This document shows, one piece after another, positions 1 to 7,903 of a stretch of 64,000 bases of DNA. The stretch lies in NCBI RefSeq assembly GCF_014268495.2, contig NZ_CP077087.1:1305501-1369500 (forward strand), written 5' to 3'. The position numbers and the translations under genes are program-made. The notes beneath the pieces were generated by a model. The model searched no databases. It was not told the origin of the DNA and worked only from the letters and a program-made list of their open reading frames with translations. Every line of letters begins with the position of its first letter. The first letter of the stretch is position 1. The stretch comes from Pseudomonas monsensis. Its GTDB lineage: Bacteria > Pseudomonadota > Gammaproteobacteria > Pseudomonadales > Pseudomonadaceae.

Positions 1-1
1 A

Positions 2-709
2 ATCGGCAAGATCCTCGCCAAGACCGAGCCCTTGAAAGCGCTGGCGCACATTATTCCCGATGATCTGGTCCAGGCCGACTACCAGCAATGGCAGCACCAG
101 TTGCAGAGTGCCGTGAGTGCGTTCGACGACATCGAGCTGGATCGGGTCTATGGGCAGATCTTTTCCTCGTACGCGTTGCCGGTGGTGTTCCAGGACATTC
201 TGATGCCGCTGTGGCGGCAACTGTTGCAGCGTCAGGAAGCGTTCGGGCAAACCAGCGAGTGGCTGTTTCTGGATGGCTATCTGCGCTCACGGGTGTTGCA
301 GCGAATCATCGTGTTGCGTGGCTCACAACCGCGCAAGATCATCGTCAGTGCCTTGGCCGGTCAGTGTCGTGAACTCGAGTTGCTGGTGGCCGCGCTGTTT
401 CTCAGCAGCAGTGAATCCGGTGTGCGGGTATTGACCACCGGCCAGCCGTTCGACGAATTGACCCTGGTCTGCGAGAAAATCAAACCGCAGGTTCTGGTGC
501 TGTTTTCCAATCACGCGCCGGGTGCCGAATTGCCAAGGCGTTTGAACCGCCTGGCATTGAGTCTCGATTGTCAGTTGCTGCTGGCGGGGGATGCGTCGGA
601 TCTGGCGCAGGACAGTCTGGCGGGCAGCTCGATCGGCTGTATTGGCAACGAAGGGGCAACCATGCGTCAGCGTCTGAACCAGTTTCTCTCGGGGACACTC
701 GATACCTGA
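2..709 (+). CDS. MerR-family regulator with degenerate B12-binding C-terminus (5' end outside window)
   Basis: The frame is open from base 2 to the stop at 707-709, so 235 residues of the C-terminal part are visible and the N-terminal MerR DNA-binding domain lies left of the window. The visible part fits the cobalamin-binding half of CarH/LitR regulators: a helical segment containing PLWRQLLQRQEAFG, then a Rossmann-like part starting IIVSALAGQCRELELL. In light-sensing CarH-type proteins a Trp...Glu-His motif and an E-x-H-x-x-G motif hold adenosylcobalamin. Here the second motif reads GQCREL with Cys (codon 365-367) where the axial His is expected, and no Glu-His pair is present. This fits class II LitR proteins, which do not bind B12. 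The stop is 2 bp from that of the convergent PilZ gene. Assignment to the MerR family rests on the C-terminus only. Confidence 0.7.
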   Translation: MGKILAKTEPLKALAHIIPDDLVQADYQQWQHQLQSAVSAFDDIELDRVYGQIFSSYALPVVFQDILMPLWRQLLQRQEAFGQTSEWLFLDGYLRSRVLQRIIVLRGSQPRKIIVSALAGQCRELELLVAALFLSSSESGVRVLTTGQPFDELTLVCEKIKPQVLVLFSNHAPGAELPRRLNRLALSLDCQLLLAGDASDLAQDSLAGSSIGCIGNEGATMRQRLNQFLSGTLDT

Positions 710-711
710 AA

Positions 712-1317
712 TCAGGTGTGCAGGGCGGGGTGGGTCAAACGATGTTGTTGCAGGATGAACTGGCGCAGACGCTCGGTTTCATCGGCATCGGTCTGACTCA
801 GTTCGTAGGCGTAGAAACCGTGCTCGGTTTCACGCTCGAAGTTGCCACGCAATGAAATCCGCTCATACCCCGAGGGGCTGAACCACAGGGCGAAATGCTT
901 GGGCGGTTTGGTCTTGTTGCGCATCTCCAGCAGCACGCCTTTGTGCGAAACCTCGTGCACCCACATCGTTCCCGGCTGGCCTTTGGCGTTTTCCAGAGCC
1001 ACCGGTTCTTCCAGCGTCAGGCGCCACGGGCGCACCATCGGTCCGTCTTCGTAAATGCTCGGCACACCCAGACGCAGATGCAGCGCGTGAAACTCGTCTT
1101 CGACCAGATGCAACGGGAAGGTCATCTGTTGGTTTTCGAAGTTGGCCTGAATGGTGACTTGCTCATGAGCGGCCAGGCGCGTGAGCAAATCACGAATCTG
1201 CGAACCACCATTGACCAGCAGGCTCGACGTTGCATCCCGCACATTGAGTTGCGGGTTGTGCTGCATGGTCTGGATGAAATCCAGCTCATCCTGGGTCAGG
1301 AGGGCGTCGCGCTGCAT
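712..1317 (-). CDS. PilZ-domain protein (YcgR-like c-di-GMP effector)
   Basis: 201 residues. The N-terminal half resembles the YcgR-N flagellar-brake domain (short strands, ...SQIRDLLTRLAAHEQVTIQANFENQQMTF). The C-terminal half holds a hydrophobic VHEVSHKGVLLEMRN stretch like the (D/N)xSxxG part of PilZ. The classical RxxxR c-di-GMP motif is not clear: the stretch RPWRLTLEEP is the nearest candidate. Known members bind c-di-GMP and slow flagellar motors or affect attachment; that role is inferred. It lies between a MerR regulator and a LOV photoreceptor, 54 bp from the latter and in the same orientation, so it may be co-transcribed with it. Family call moderately sure. Confidence 0.6.
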   Translation of the reverse strand: MQRDALLTQDELDFIQTMQHNPQLNVRDATSSLLVNGGSQIRDLLTRLAAHEQVTIQANFENQQMTFPLHLVEDEFHALHLRLGVPSIYEDGPMVRPWRLTLEEPVALENAKGQPGTMWVHEVSHKGVLLEMRNKTKPPKHFALWFSPSGYERISLRGNFERETEHGFYAYELSQTDADETERLRQFILQQHRLTHPALHT

Positions 1318-1371
1318 GGTTAGCTCGAAGGGAATAGTTACAAAGTCATTGGTGATTGTAGTTAATGACCA

Positions 1372-1848
1372 TTAGTTCGCAGTTTTGTTTGCGCCGTTCG
1401 TCGCTTTCACCGCTGCCAGTTCGGTTTGCAGAGCGGCGACCTGGGCCTCCAATTGTGCAACACGCTGTTGCGCCTTGACCTGCACCGTCACGTCTTTTTG
1501 CACGCCGACGAAATAGGTCTGCCCGTCATCGGCGTTTTTCACCGTCGACAGTGACAGTTCATTCCAGAATGGCGTGCCGTCCTTGCGATAGTTGCGCAGG
1601 ATCTCGCGGCACGCTCCACCGTTGCGCAGGGTGTCGCGAATCAGCGCCAGGTTTTCCTGGTCACGGTCTCCAGACTGCAGGAAGCGGCAGTCCTGATAGA
1701 GAATTTCCTCGCTGGTGTAGCCGGTCAGGCGCTCAAAAGCGGGGTTCACATAAATCAGGATATTGTCCTGCTCACCTTCCTTTTCGGCGACCACGATCCC
1801 GTCATTCGATGCGTTGATCACCATTTGCAGCAAACTGGCGTTGATCAT
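1372..1848 (-). CDS. Short LOV blue-light receptor (PAS domain, PpSB1-LOV type)
   Basis: 158 residues forming one PAS/LOV core plus a C-terminal coiled coil. The photoactive site reads YQDCRFLQ with the adduct-forming cysteine at about residue 54 (canonical GxNCRFLQ, with Asp for Asn as in the P. putida short LOV proteins). Flavin-contacting motifs NYRKDGTPFWNEL and the terminal FVGVQKDVT with its conserved Gln are present. There is no effector domain: residues about 120-150 are an Ala/Gln-rich helix that probably drives dimerisation. Such short LOV proteins bind FMN and signal through partner proteins; in P. putida a partner is a class II LitR (MerR-type) repressor. A regulator of that type ends at 709 in this window, separated only by the PilZ gene. 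LOV identity is strong; the partnership is inference. Confidence 0.9.
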   Translation of the reverse strand: MINASLLQMVINASNDGIVVAEKEGEQDNILIYVNPAFERLTGYTSEEILYQDCRFLQSGDRDQENLALIRDTLRNGGACREILRNYRKDGTPFWNELSLSTVKNADDGQTYFVGVQKDVTVQVKAQQRVAQLEAQVAALQTELAAVKATNGANKTAN

Positions 1849-2001
1849 CTTTGAATCCTTTCAGAGTTATCAGTGGCAGGCATTCTAGAAGATCGGTAGA
1901 GGCTGTCTATAGGCCATCAGCCCCTATTGAGAGCCAATCGTAACTTCGGCGTCCAGACTGTTACTATCGCCGCTCTTTTTTTCAGTTTCAGGATCAGATT
2001 G

Positions 2002-2457
2002 ATGAAAGTCGCCATCCTCTCCGGTTCGGTCTACGGCACCGCCGAAGAAGTCGCCCGCCACGCTCAGAACTTGCTGAAAGAAGCCGGTTTTGAAACCTTC
2101 TACAACGCCCGCGCCAGTCTGGCCGATATCCAGGCGTTCGGCCCGCAAGCGTTTCTTGCCGTGACCTCGACCACCGGCATGGGCGAGTTGCCAGACAACC
2201 TGCAACCGCTGTACTCGACGATTCGCGATCAATTGCCCGCCGCGTGGCGTGGTTTGCCGGGCGCGGTGATCGCCTTGGGCGACGCCAGTTATGGCGACAC
2301 GTTCTGCGGCGGCGGTGAGCAAATACGTGAGTTGTTTGCCGAGTTGGGCGTGCGTGAAGTGCAAGACATGCTGCGCATCGACGCCAGCGAAAGCGTCACC
2401 CCGGAAACCGACTCAGAGCCTTGGCTGGCGGAGTTGATCGCTGCACTCAAGGGTTGA
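2002..2457 (+). CDS. Flavodoxin (MioC-like)
   Basis: 151 residues. The start at 2002 is chosen because the protein then begins MKVAILSGSVYGTAEEVA, the phosphate-binding loop of short-chain flavodoxins right after the first strand; the longer reading frame upstream adds 25 unrelated residues. The flavin-binding loops TSTTGMGELPDN and LGDASYGDTFCGGG match the two isoalloxazine loops of MioC-type flavodoxins. It carries FMN and acts as a cytoplasmic one- or two-electron carrier; the partner enzyme is unknown. Its last 11 bases overlap the end of the convergent LysR gene. Confidence 0.85.
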   Translation: MKVAILSGSVYGTAEEVARHAQNLLKEAGFETFYNARASLADIQAFGPQAFLAVTSTTGMGELPDNLQPLYSTIRDQLPAAWRGLPGAVIALGDASYGDTFCGGGEQIRELFAELGVREVQDMLRIDASESVTPETDSEPWLAELIAALKG

Positions 2458-3334
2458 TCCCGCGCTCGCGCAACAGCGCCAGCCATGCCTGAGCCGCTTT
2501 TGACAGATAAGCCCCCTGGCGCCAGATGAACGCGATGTCCCAGCGCAGATAATCCGGCGCCCGCAAGGTCAGGCGCACCACGCCTGGCCGCACCAGACCG
2601 CGCGCCACCACGCTGGGCAACAGCACCACGCCTTGTCCGGCGGCCACCAGTGCGGCGAGAAAATCCGCCTGACCGCTGCGGCCTCCTTCTTTCGGGGTAA
2701 AGCCCATTTGCTGGCAGGCCTGCAGTAAACGGTCGTTGAGCACGAAGCTGCGCTGGTACAGCAGGAAGGGCGTATCGGCCAATTCTTCCAGGCCAATCTC
2801 GCCGTGTGCAGCCAATGGGTGATCAGCGGGCAGCAAGGCGTCCAGTCGCTCATCACAAAAAGGCTGACAGTCGAACTGTGGGTCCTTGGGCAACAGACTG
2901 CCGCCCAGTTCCAGTTCACCGTTCAACACCGCTTGCTCGATATGGCGGCTACCGCCTTCAAGCAACTGAATACTGATGTTCGGATAACGCCGCCGGTATT
3001 CGGCAAACACCCCGGCAAACAGCGCATCGCTGCCCAATAGCGGCAAGCCCAGGCGCAACTCGCCGCGCGCCAGATGGCTGAGATCATCCAGTTCGTTCAG
3101 CAGCTCATTGCGCAAACGCAACATGCCTTCGGCCCGTTGCAGCACCACGCTGCCGGCGGCTGTCAGGCGCAGGTGTGAACCGAGCCGTTCGAGCAGCGGA
3201 GTGCCAAGGCTCTGTTCCAGTTGGGCCACCTGCTTGCTCACCGCTGACTGGCTGATGTGCAAGGTTTTTGCGGCTTGGGTAAAACCGCCCTGGTGCATGA
3301 CTTCGACGAAGCTGCGCAGTTGTTTGAATTCCAT
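2447..3334 (-). CDS. LysR-type regulator, divergent from cidAB
   Basis: 295 residues from MEFKQLRSFVEVMHQGGFTQAAKTLHISQSAVSKQV, the N-terminal winged helix-turn-helix of LysR proteins; the open frame extends further upstream but that part is low-complexity and overlaps cidA on the other strand, so it is not used. The effector-binding domain follows (LRLGLPLLGSDALFAGVF...). It is divergent from cidA with 96 bp between starts, the layout of CidR, the LysR activator of cid/lrg genes in Gram-positive bacteria. Regulation of cidAB in response to weak acid or overflow metabolism is therefore likely but inferred. Confidence 0.85.
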   Translation of the reverse strand: MEFKQLRSFVEVMHQGGFTQAAKTLHISQSAVSKQVAQLEQSLGTPLLERLGSHLRLTAAGSVVLQRAEGMLRLRNELLNELDDLSHLARGELRLGLPLLGSDALFAGVFAEYRRRYPNISIQLLEGGSRHIEQAVLNGELELGGSLLPKDPQFDCQPFCDERLDALLPADHPLAAHGEIGLEELADTPFLLYQRSFVLNDRLLQACQQMGFTPKEGGRSGQADFLAALVAAGQGVVLLPSVVARGLVRPGVVRLTLRAPDYLRWDIAFIWRQGAYLSKAAQAWLALLRERGINP

Positions 3335-3430
3335 AGCTGTGATTCCAAAGTGGAATGGCTGCAAGTCTAACAATTCGCTTTTGGGATGGCAGGCCGATTC
3401 GTAAAATAACGGCCTGTCAGGAGCAAAAGC

Positions 3431-3817
3431 ATGAATACCGTCGCCCTCAAACACCTTTTCCGTCTGCTCGCCGAACTCGCCGTGTTGCTGAGTCTTTATC
3501 TGCTCGGTTGCCAGTTGGCCGCGTGGCTGGCGTGGCCGATTCCCGGTGGCGTCATCGGCATGGCCCTGTTGCTGCTGGCGTTCGCCTGCGGCTGGGTGAA
3601 ACCGGCGGCGCTGCAATTGGGCGCCGGATTGCTGATGGCGGAAATGCTGTTGTTCTTTATTCCGGCGTTGATGAGCCTGCTCGATTACGGCGCGCTGCTG
3701 CGCCATGACGGCTGGCGCATCCTGTTGGTGATCGCCGCCAGTACCTTGATGGTGATGCTGGTCACCGCGTTCACCGTGGAACTGGCCGTGCGCATGAGGC
3801 GTTCCCATGAAGCTTGA
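3431..3817 (+). CDS. cidA: CidA/LrgA-family holin-like membrane protein
   Basis: 128 residues, almost entirely hydrophobic, with four predicted membrane segments (about 12-32, 36-53, 62-85 and 92-117) and the family signature WPIPGGVIGMALLLLAF. LrgA/CidA proteins are holin-like, act in the inner membrane, and work with LrgB/CidB in murein hydrolase export, programmed lysis or small-acid transport. A short basic C-terminus (RMRRSHEA) follows the last segment. The stop overlaps the start of cidB by 11 bp, so the pair is translationally coupled. Start ATG 3431 follows the sequence ggagca. Confidence 0.88.
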   Translation: MNTVALKHLFRLLAELAVLLSLYLLGCQLAAWLAWPIPGGVIGMALLLLAFACGWVKPAALQLGAGLLMAEMLLFFIPALMSLLDYGALLRHDGWRILLVIAASTLMVMLVTAFTVELAVRMRRSHEA

Positions 3818-4493
3818 ATGGATGCCGATGTTCTGGCTCGTCTTCACTCTGTTGGCGTACCTGTTCAGCCGCTGGATTTATCGACGCACCGGACGCTACG
3901 TGCTGTCGCCGCTGATTCTGGTGCCGGGGTTGTTGCTGGCGCTTGCGGTGCCGCTGCACACCGCGTATGCCGAATATGCGAGCAACACCCATTGGCTGAT
4001 GCTTGTACTGGGGCCGGTGACTGTGGCCTTCGCCGTGCCGATCTGGCAGCAACGGCGATTGTTGATGCGGCATTGGTCGGCGTTGCTGCTCGGCATGGTC
4101 GCCGGCAGTGCGGCGTCGATCGCCACCTCGTTCGGTCTGGCCAGGGCGCTGGCGCTGGACAGTTCGGTGACCCTGTCGCTGGTGCCTCGTTCGATCACCA
4201 CGCCATTCGCCATGCCACTGGCGCAGGATCTCGGTGGCGTGCCGGAACTGACGGCGGTGTTCGTGATGTTTACGGGCGTGTTCGGCGCCATGCTCGGCGG
4301 CGTTCTGTTGAAGTGGTTGCCGTTGCGCAGTGCGCTCGCACGCGGCGCCTTGTTCGGTGTCGGCGCCCACGGTGCCGGGGTCAGCCGGGCGCACGAAGTC
4401 GGCGGTGAAGAAGGTTCTGTCGCCGGGCTGGTGATGGTGCTTACCGGGCTGTTGAATCTGTTTGCCGCGCCTTTGCTGGCGTCGTTGCTTTGA
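3807..4493 (+). CDS. cidB: CidB/LrgB-family membrane protein
   Basis: 228 residues with about six or seven membrane helices. It carries the LrgB family features: a central SLVPRSITTPFAMPLAQDLGG segment (the conserved Ser-x-Thr-x-Pro region) and near the C-terminus GVGAHGAGVSRAHEVGGEEGSVAGLVMVLTG broken by Gly/His-rich turns. LrgB works with LrgA in the inner membrane. The start ATG at 3807 lies inside the end of cidA. Which of the two family names is right (Cid or Lrg) cannot be told from sequence alone. Confidence 0.88.
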   Translation: MKLEWMPMFWLVFTLLAYLFSRWIYRRTGRYVLSPLILVPGLLLALAVPLHTAYAEYASNTHWLMLVLGPVTVAFAVPIWQQRRLLMRHWSALLLGMVAGSAASIATSFGLARALALDSSVTLSLVPRSITTPFAMPLAQDLGGVPELTAVFVMFTGVFGAMLGGVLLKWLPLRSALARGALFGVGAHGAGVSRAHEVGGEEGSVAGLVMVLTGLLNLFAAPLLASLL

Positions 4494-4624
4494 CATGGAT
4501 CCAAGGTGTTTGCATGGCTGACCCGCTCAGTCATCAAGCTGGCTGGCAATGCAACTACACGATCCTTTGCGCCTGACTAGACTGCTGACACGTGCAGAAC
4601 AATAAGAACGCAGAGGTGCATACA

Positions 4625-5407
4625 GTGAGCGTAGCCCCCGTCCAATCGTCCCTTAATGTCAAAGACCAGGTCAGTGCTGCCGAGTGGCAGACCCGTGTCG
4701 ATCTCGCCGCCTGTTATCGTCTGGTCGCGCTGCATGGCTGGGACGATCTGATCTTCACCCACATTTCCGCCAAGGTCCCGGGCACCGAAGATTTCCTGAT
4801 CAATCCGTTCGGCCTGATGTTTCACGAGATCACTGCCTCAAGCCTGGTGAAAGTCGACCAGGCCGGCAACAAACTCATGGACAGTCCCTACGAAATCAAC
4901 CCGGCCGGCTACACGATCCACAGCGCCGTGCACGAAGTGCGGCACGATGTGGTTTGCGTGCTGCATACGCACACCGCCTCCGGTGTTGCGGTGTCGGCGC
5001 AAAAGCAGGGCGTGTTGCCGATCAGTCAGCAGTCGCTGTTTGTCCTTTCGAGCCTTGCGTATCACGCTTATGAAGGGGTCGCGCTGAATCACGAAGAGAA
5101 GGCGCGGTTGCAGGCCGACCTCGGCGAAAGCAATTTCCTGATGTTGCATAACCACGGTCTGCTGACCTGCGGTGGCACCATCGCCGATACCTTTCTGATG
5201 ATGTTCACCTTCCAGCGCGCCTGCGACATTCAGGTCATGGCGCAGACCGGCGGGGCGCAACTGATCGCCATCGAACCGCAGATTCTGGCGGGCGCCAAAG
5301 CGATGATCGCCGGCGTCACCAAAAGCGCTCAAGGCATGGGTGGCGCGCTGGCCTGGCCGGCGCTGCTACGCAAACTCGATAAACAAGACCCCGGATATAA
5401 ACTCTAA
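4625..5407 (+). CDS. Class II aldolase/adducin-family protein
   Basis: 260 residues from a GTG at 4625, preceded by gcagagg at a good distance; an alternative GTG at 4592 would add 11 residues. The zinc-site motifs of class II aldolases are present: HTHTASGVAV in the middle and LMLHNHGLLTCG further on, giving the three histidine ligands. The family includes fuculose- and ribulose-phosphate aldolases/epimerases and also non-enzymatic adducin heads. Substrate is unknown; this subgroup is about 260 residues long and lacks clear sugar-phosphate specificity marks. The stop codon shares its last base with the start of the downstream hydrolase (TAATG), so the two are probably co-translated and work on one pathway. 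Confidence 0.8.
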   Translation: MSVAPVQSSLNVKDQVSAAEWQTRVDLAACYRLVALHGWDDLIFTHISAKVPGTEDFLINPFGLMFHEITASSLVKVDQAGNKLMDSPYEINPAGYTIHSAVHEVRHDVVCVLHTHTASGVAVSAQKQGVLPISQQSLFVLSSLAYHAYEGVALNHEEKARLQADLGESNFLMLHNHGLLTCGGTIADTFLMMFTFQRACDIQVMAQTGGAQLIAIEPQILAGAKAMIAGVTKSAQGMGGALAWPALLRKLDKQDPGYKL

Positions 5408-6309
5408 TGCCTCTTGCCGAGATTCCTCTGTGTGTCTGGCGTAAACGCAGCCAGACGTTTGTCTTTCGTGGGCATTCGATCCGCTACTGGGTGGCGGGGC
5501 AGGGTGAACCGCTGCTGTTGATCCACGGTTTTCCGACCGCCAGTTGGGATTGGCATTACCTGTGGCAGCCATTGGCTCAGCGATATCGGGTGATTGCCTG
5601 TGACATGCTCGGTTTCGGCGATTCGGCCAAACCCCTGAATCACACCTACAGCCTGTTGGAGCAGGCGGATCTGCAGCAGGCCTTGCTCGTGCATTTGCAG
5701 GTCGAGCAACCGGTGCATGTGCTGGCACACGATTACGGCGACAGCGTCGCTCAGGAACTGCTCGCCCGTCATGGCGAAGGCACGTTCGAGATGGCCAGTT
5801 GTGTATTTCTCAACGGCGGCCTGTTCCCGGAAACCCATCGCCCGGTGTTGATGCAGAAGTTACTGCTCAGCCCGCTGGGCTGGATGATCGGGCGCGCGTT
5901 CACCCGCGACGCACTGGTGAAAAGCTTCCGCCAGATCTTCGGTCCGCAGACCGCTCCGAGTGAAAGTGAGCTGGACGATTTCTGGAGTCTGATCGACAGC
6001 AATCACGGGCCATGGATCATGCACAAGCTGATCGGCTACATTCCCGAACGTCGCATGCAACGTGATCGCTGGGTCGCTGCGATGCAACGTGGTGAAGTGC
6101 CGATGCGGGTGATTGATGGCGAGTTCGATCCGATCTCCGGTGCGCACATGGTCGAGCGTTACCGCGTACTGATTCCGGACGCCGACACGGTGTTGCTGCC
6201 AGGCATCGGCCACTATCCGCAGACCGAAGCGCCGGTGCAGGTGCTCAAGCACTATCTGGCGTTCCGAGATCGCCTGGTGTTGCCGCCGCGCAAGGTGGCG
6301 TGTTCATGA
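5407..6309 (+). CDS. Alpha/beta hydrolase, MEST-like, aspartate nucleophile
   Basis: 300 residues with a complete alpha/beta-hydrolase fold: oxyanion-hole motif HGFPT (residues 40-44), nucleophile elbow AHDYGDSVAQELL with Asp109 in place of the usual Ser, acid region VIDGEFDPISG and catalytic His in GIGHYPQTEAP. An Asp nucleophile is typical of epoxide hydrolases and haloalkane dehalogenases, and the HDYGD elbow matches the MEST subgroup. No N-terminal signal is seen, so it is cytoplasmic. It overlaps the preceding class II aldolase by one base. Reaction on an epoxide, halide or ester cannot be decided here. Confidence 0.82.
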   Translation: MPLAEIPLCVWRKRSQTFVFRGHSIRYWVAGQGEPLLLIHGFPTASWDWHYLWQPLAQRYRVIACDMLGFGDSAKPLNHTYSLLEQADLQQALLVHLQVEQPVHVLAHDYGDSVAQELLARHGEGTFEMASCVFLNGGLFPETHRPVLMQKLLLSPLGWMIGRAFTRDALVKSFRQIFGPQTAPSESELDDFWSLIDSNHGPWIMHKLIGYIPERRMQRDRWVAAMQRGEVPMRVIDGEFDPISGAHMVERYRVLIPDADTVLLPGIGHYPQTEAPVQVLKHYLAFRDRLVLPPRKVACS

Positions 6310-6597
6310 AATCTCCGTTCGCTTGAGCGAACGGTTGTGGCGAGGGAGCTTGCCGCACCGTCCCGCTTGGCTGCGCCGCCGTCGTAATCTTCTGGCCCTT
6401 TTCAATTGCGAGCGCAGGATCGGGGGCTGCTCCGCGCCCCGGCGGAAGCAGGCGCCTTCGCCACAGGGTGTCTCATCCTTTTCACTATCCCCCAACCTTA
6501 TCGCGCACCATTCAGCCTCAGCCGTGTTCATTGTGACCCGAAGCCCCGTGCCTGACACTCGGGGTCAATGTCCCATTGGCCTGCTGGAGTTGCCCCG
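6310..6597. other. Intergenic gap between hydrolase and SDR
   Basis: 288 bases with no convincing gene. The first part contains a degenerate REP-like stretch (gttgtggcgagggagcttgcc, about 6334-6354) and the repeat-like tract gggctgctccgcgcccc (about 6423-6439) that often accompanies it in P. fluorescens genomes. The open frames on both strands here have no family features. A Shine-Dalgarno-like tggag at 6585-6589 serves the downstream SDR gene. Confidence 0.5.
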
Positions 6598-7509
6598 ATG
6601 AATGAGTCTGTGCGTTTCGAAGATAAAGTCGTGATCGTCACCGGAGCCGGTGGTGGCCTCGGACGGGCTCACGCGCTGCTGTTCGCCAGACAAGGCGCCA
6701 AAGTGCTGGTCAACGACCTTGGCGGCTCGACTCAGGGCGAAGGCGCCAACGCTTCCGCCGCTGATCGCGTGGTGGCGGAAATCCGCGAGGCCGGCGGCAT
6801 TGCCGAAGCCAACCACGACTCCGTCACCGACGGCGACAAACTGGTGCAGAACGCCCTCGATGCCTTCGGTCGCGTCGATGTGGTGGTCAACAACGCCGGG
6901 ATCCTGCGCGACAAGACCTTTCACAAGATGGACGATGCCGACTGGGATCTGGTCTATCGCGTCCATGTCGAAGGCGCTTACAAAGTCACCCGCGCCGCAT
7001 GGCCGCACCTGCGCGAGCAAAACTACGGCCGGGTGATCTTCACCGCCTCGACCTCGGGCATCTACGGCAACTTTGGCCAGTCCAACTACGGCATGGCCAA
7101 GCTCGGCCTCTACGGCCTGACGCGCACGCTGGCCATCGAGGGTCGCAAGAACAACATCCTGGTCAACGCCATCGCGCCTACCGGCGGCACGCGCATGACC
7201 GAAGGCTTGATCCCGCCGCAAGTATTCGAGCAATTGAAGCCAGAACTGGTCAGCCCGCTGGTGGTGTATCTGGCCAGCGAGCAATGCCAGGAAACCTCCG
7301 GGCTGTTCGAGGTCGGTGGCGGCTGGATGGGCAAGGTGCGCTGGGAGCGCAGCCTCGGGGCCGGGTTTGATCCGCGGGTGGGTTTCTCGCCGGAAGATGT
7401 CGCGGCGCACTGGCAGCAGATTTGCGATTTCGAGGGGGCGGCGCATCCGAAGGACAATATTGAGGCGCTGAAGGAAATGATGGCGAATTTGCAGAAGTAT
7501 TCGCTTTAA
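6598..7509 (+). CDS. SDR-family 3-hydroxyacyl-CoA dehydrogenase-like oxidoreductase
   Basis: 303 residues. The start at 6598 (MNESVRFEDKVVIVTGAGGGLG) is chosen over the TTG ten codons upstream because tggag precedes it by 8 bases. The NAD(P) motif TGAGGGLG, the NNAG motif and the catalytic Ser and YGMAK of short-chain dehydrogenases are all visible. Length and the C-terminal extension (GFDPRVGFSPEDVAAHWQQI) match the dehydrogenase half of peroxisomal-type multifunctional enzyme 2, which oxidises (3R)-hydroxyacyl-CoA. Bacterial single-domain versions usually sit with fatty-acid genes; here the neighbours are an aldolase and a hydrolase, so the substrate is open. Confidence 0.82.
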   Translation: MNESVRFEDKVVIVTGAGGGLGRAHALLFARQGAKVLVNDLGGSTQGEGANASAADRVVAEIREAGGIAEANHDSVTDGDKLVQNALDAFGRVDVVVNNAGILRDKTFHKMDDADWDLVYRVHVEGAYKVTRAAWPHLREQNYGRVIFTASTSGIYGNFGQSNYGMAKLGLYGLTRTLAIEGRKNNILVNAIAPTGGTRMTEGLIPPQVFEQLKPELVSPLVVYLASEQCQETSGLFEVGGGWMGKVRWERSLGAGFDPRVGFSPEDVAAHWQQICDFEGAAHPKDNIEALKEMMANLQKYSL

Positions 7510-7515
7510 GAGGGG

Positions 7516-7543
7516 AGGCCACCAGGTTTGGGCTTGGTGGCCT
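7516..7543. terminator. Hairpin between convergent genes
   Basis: Perfect 9-bp inverted repeat aggccacca/tggtggcct with a 10-base loop, lying between the stop of the SDR gene and the stop of the convergent small gene. There is no clear T-run on either side, so termination strength is uncertain. Confidence 0.45.
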
Positions 7544-7553
7544 GCGTTGCTAC

Positions 7554-7811
7554 TTAAGAATACGTGTTGTCAGTCATGAATCTGGGCGCTCGCCAGTTAG
7601 GCCCTTTGACGGCGACTGGTCCGCTGCCATTGGCTAAAATGCCTCGCTCGAAGAGTCGTGCATAGGTTTCAAGCAATTCGCCGCTTGCAATAACTTCGGA
7701 CCTGTAGCGTCCGAACATTCTGTCTAGGGATGGTATAGCGGAGCCGAGTGCGAACACGGTTAGTACATCTTCTACAGATTCATTTTTTACTATTTGCTCG
7801 ACGATGCTCAT
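7554..7811 (-). CDS. Small protein of unknown function
   Basis: 85 residues beginning MSIVEQIVKNESVEDVLTVF, soluble and mildly acidic, with no motif I recognise. The start ATG at 7811 is preceded by a perfect ggaggt six bases upstream, which is also the end of the upstream mini-ORF; the two overlap in an ATGA junction, so translation is coupled. No membrane segment and no cysteines. Base composition is lower in GC than the neighbouring genes, which suggests a recent acquisition. Pairing of two tiny coupled ORFs is seen in peptide-modifying, toxin-antitoxin and bacteriocin loci, but nothing in the residues proves any of these. Confidence 0.55.
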   Translation of the reverse strand: MSIVEQIVKNESVEDVLTVFALGSAIPSLDRMFGRYRSEVIASGELLETYARLFERGILANGSGPVAVKGPNWRAPRFMTDNTYS

Positions 7812-7903
7812 TGCTGACCTCCTTTCAACAGATTCTTGAAAAACACTTCATCTTGCTTGCGGATTTCATCAAGCATCAGGGGTGGAGGTCTTTGCATATT
7901 CAT
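7808..7903 (-). CDS. Mini-ORF upstream of and coupled to the 85-residue gene
   Basis: About 29-31 residues (MNMQRPPPLMLDEIRKQDEV...). The likely start is the ATG at 7903 or the one at 7897; aaaagga sits 7 bases before the latter. The frame can be opened further to a TTG at 7993, but that has no ribosome site. It ends in LLKGGQQ and its stop overlaps the next ATG by 4 bases, while its last codons encode the ggaggt ribosome site of that gene. It may be a leader peptide controlling the next gene or a small secreted peptide; no family is recognised. Confidence 0.4.
   Translation of the reverse strand: MNMQRPPPLMLDEIRKQDEVFFKNLLKGGQQ

Noticed and set aside
3335..3847. N-terminal extension of the LysR gene to 3847
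   Set aside because: Low-complexity His/Gln-rich translation that overlaps cidA on the other strand; the LysR domain starts at 3334.
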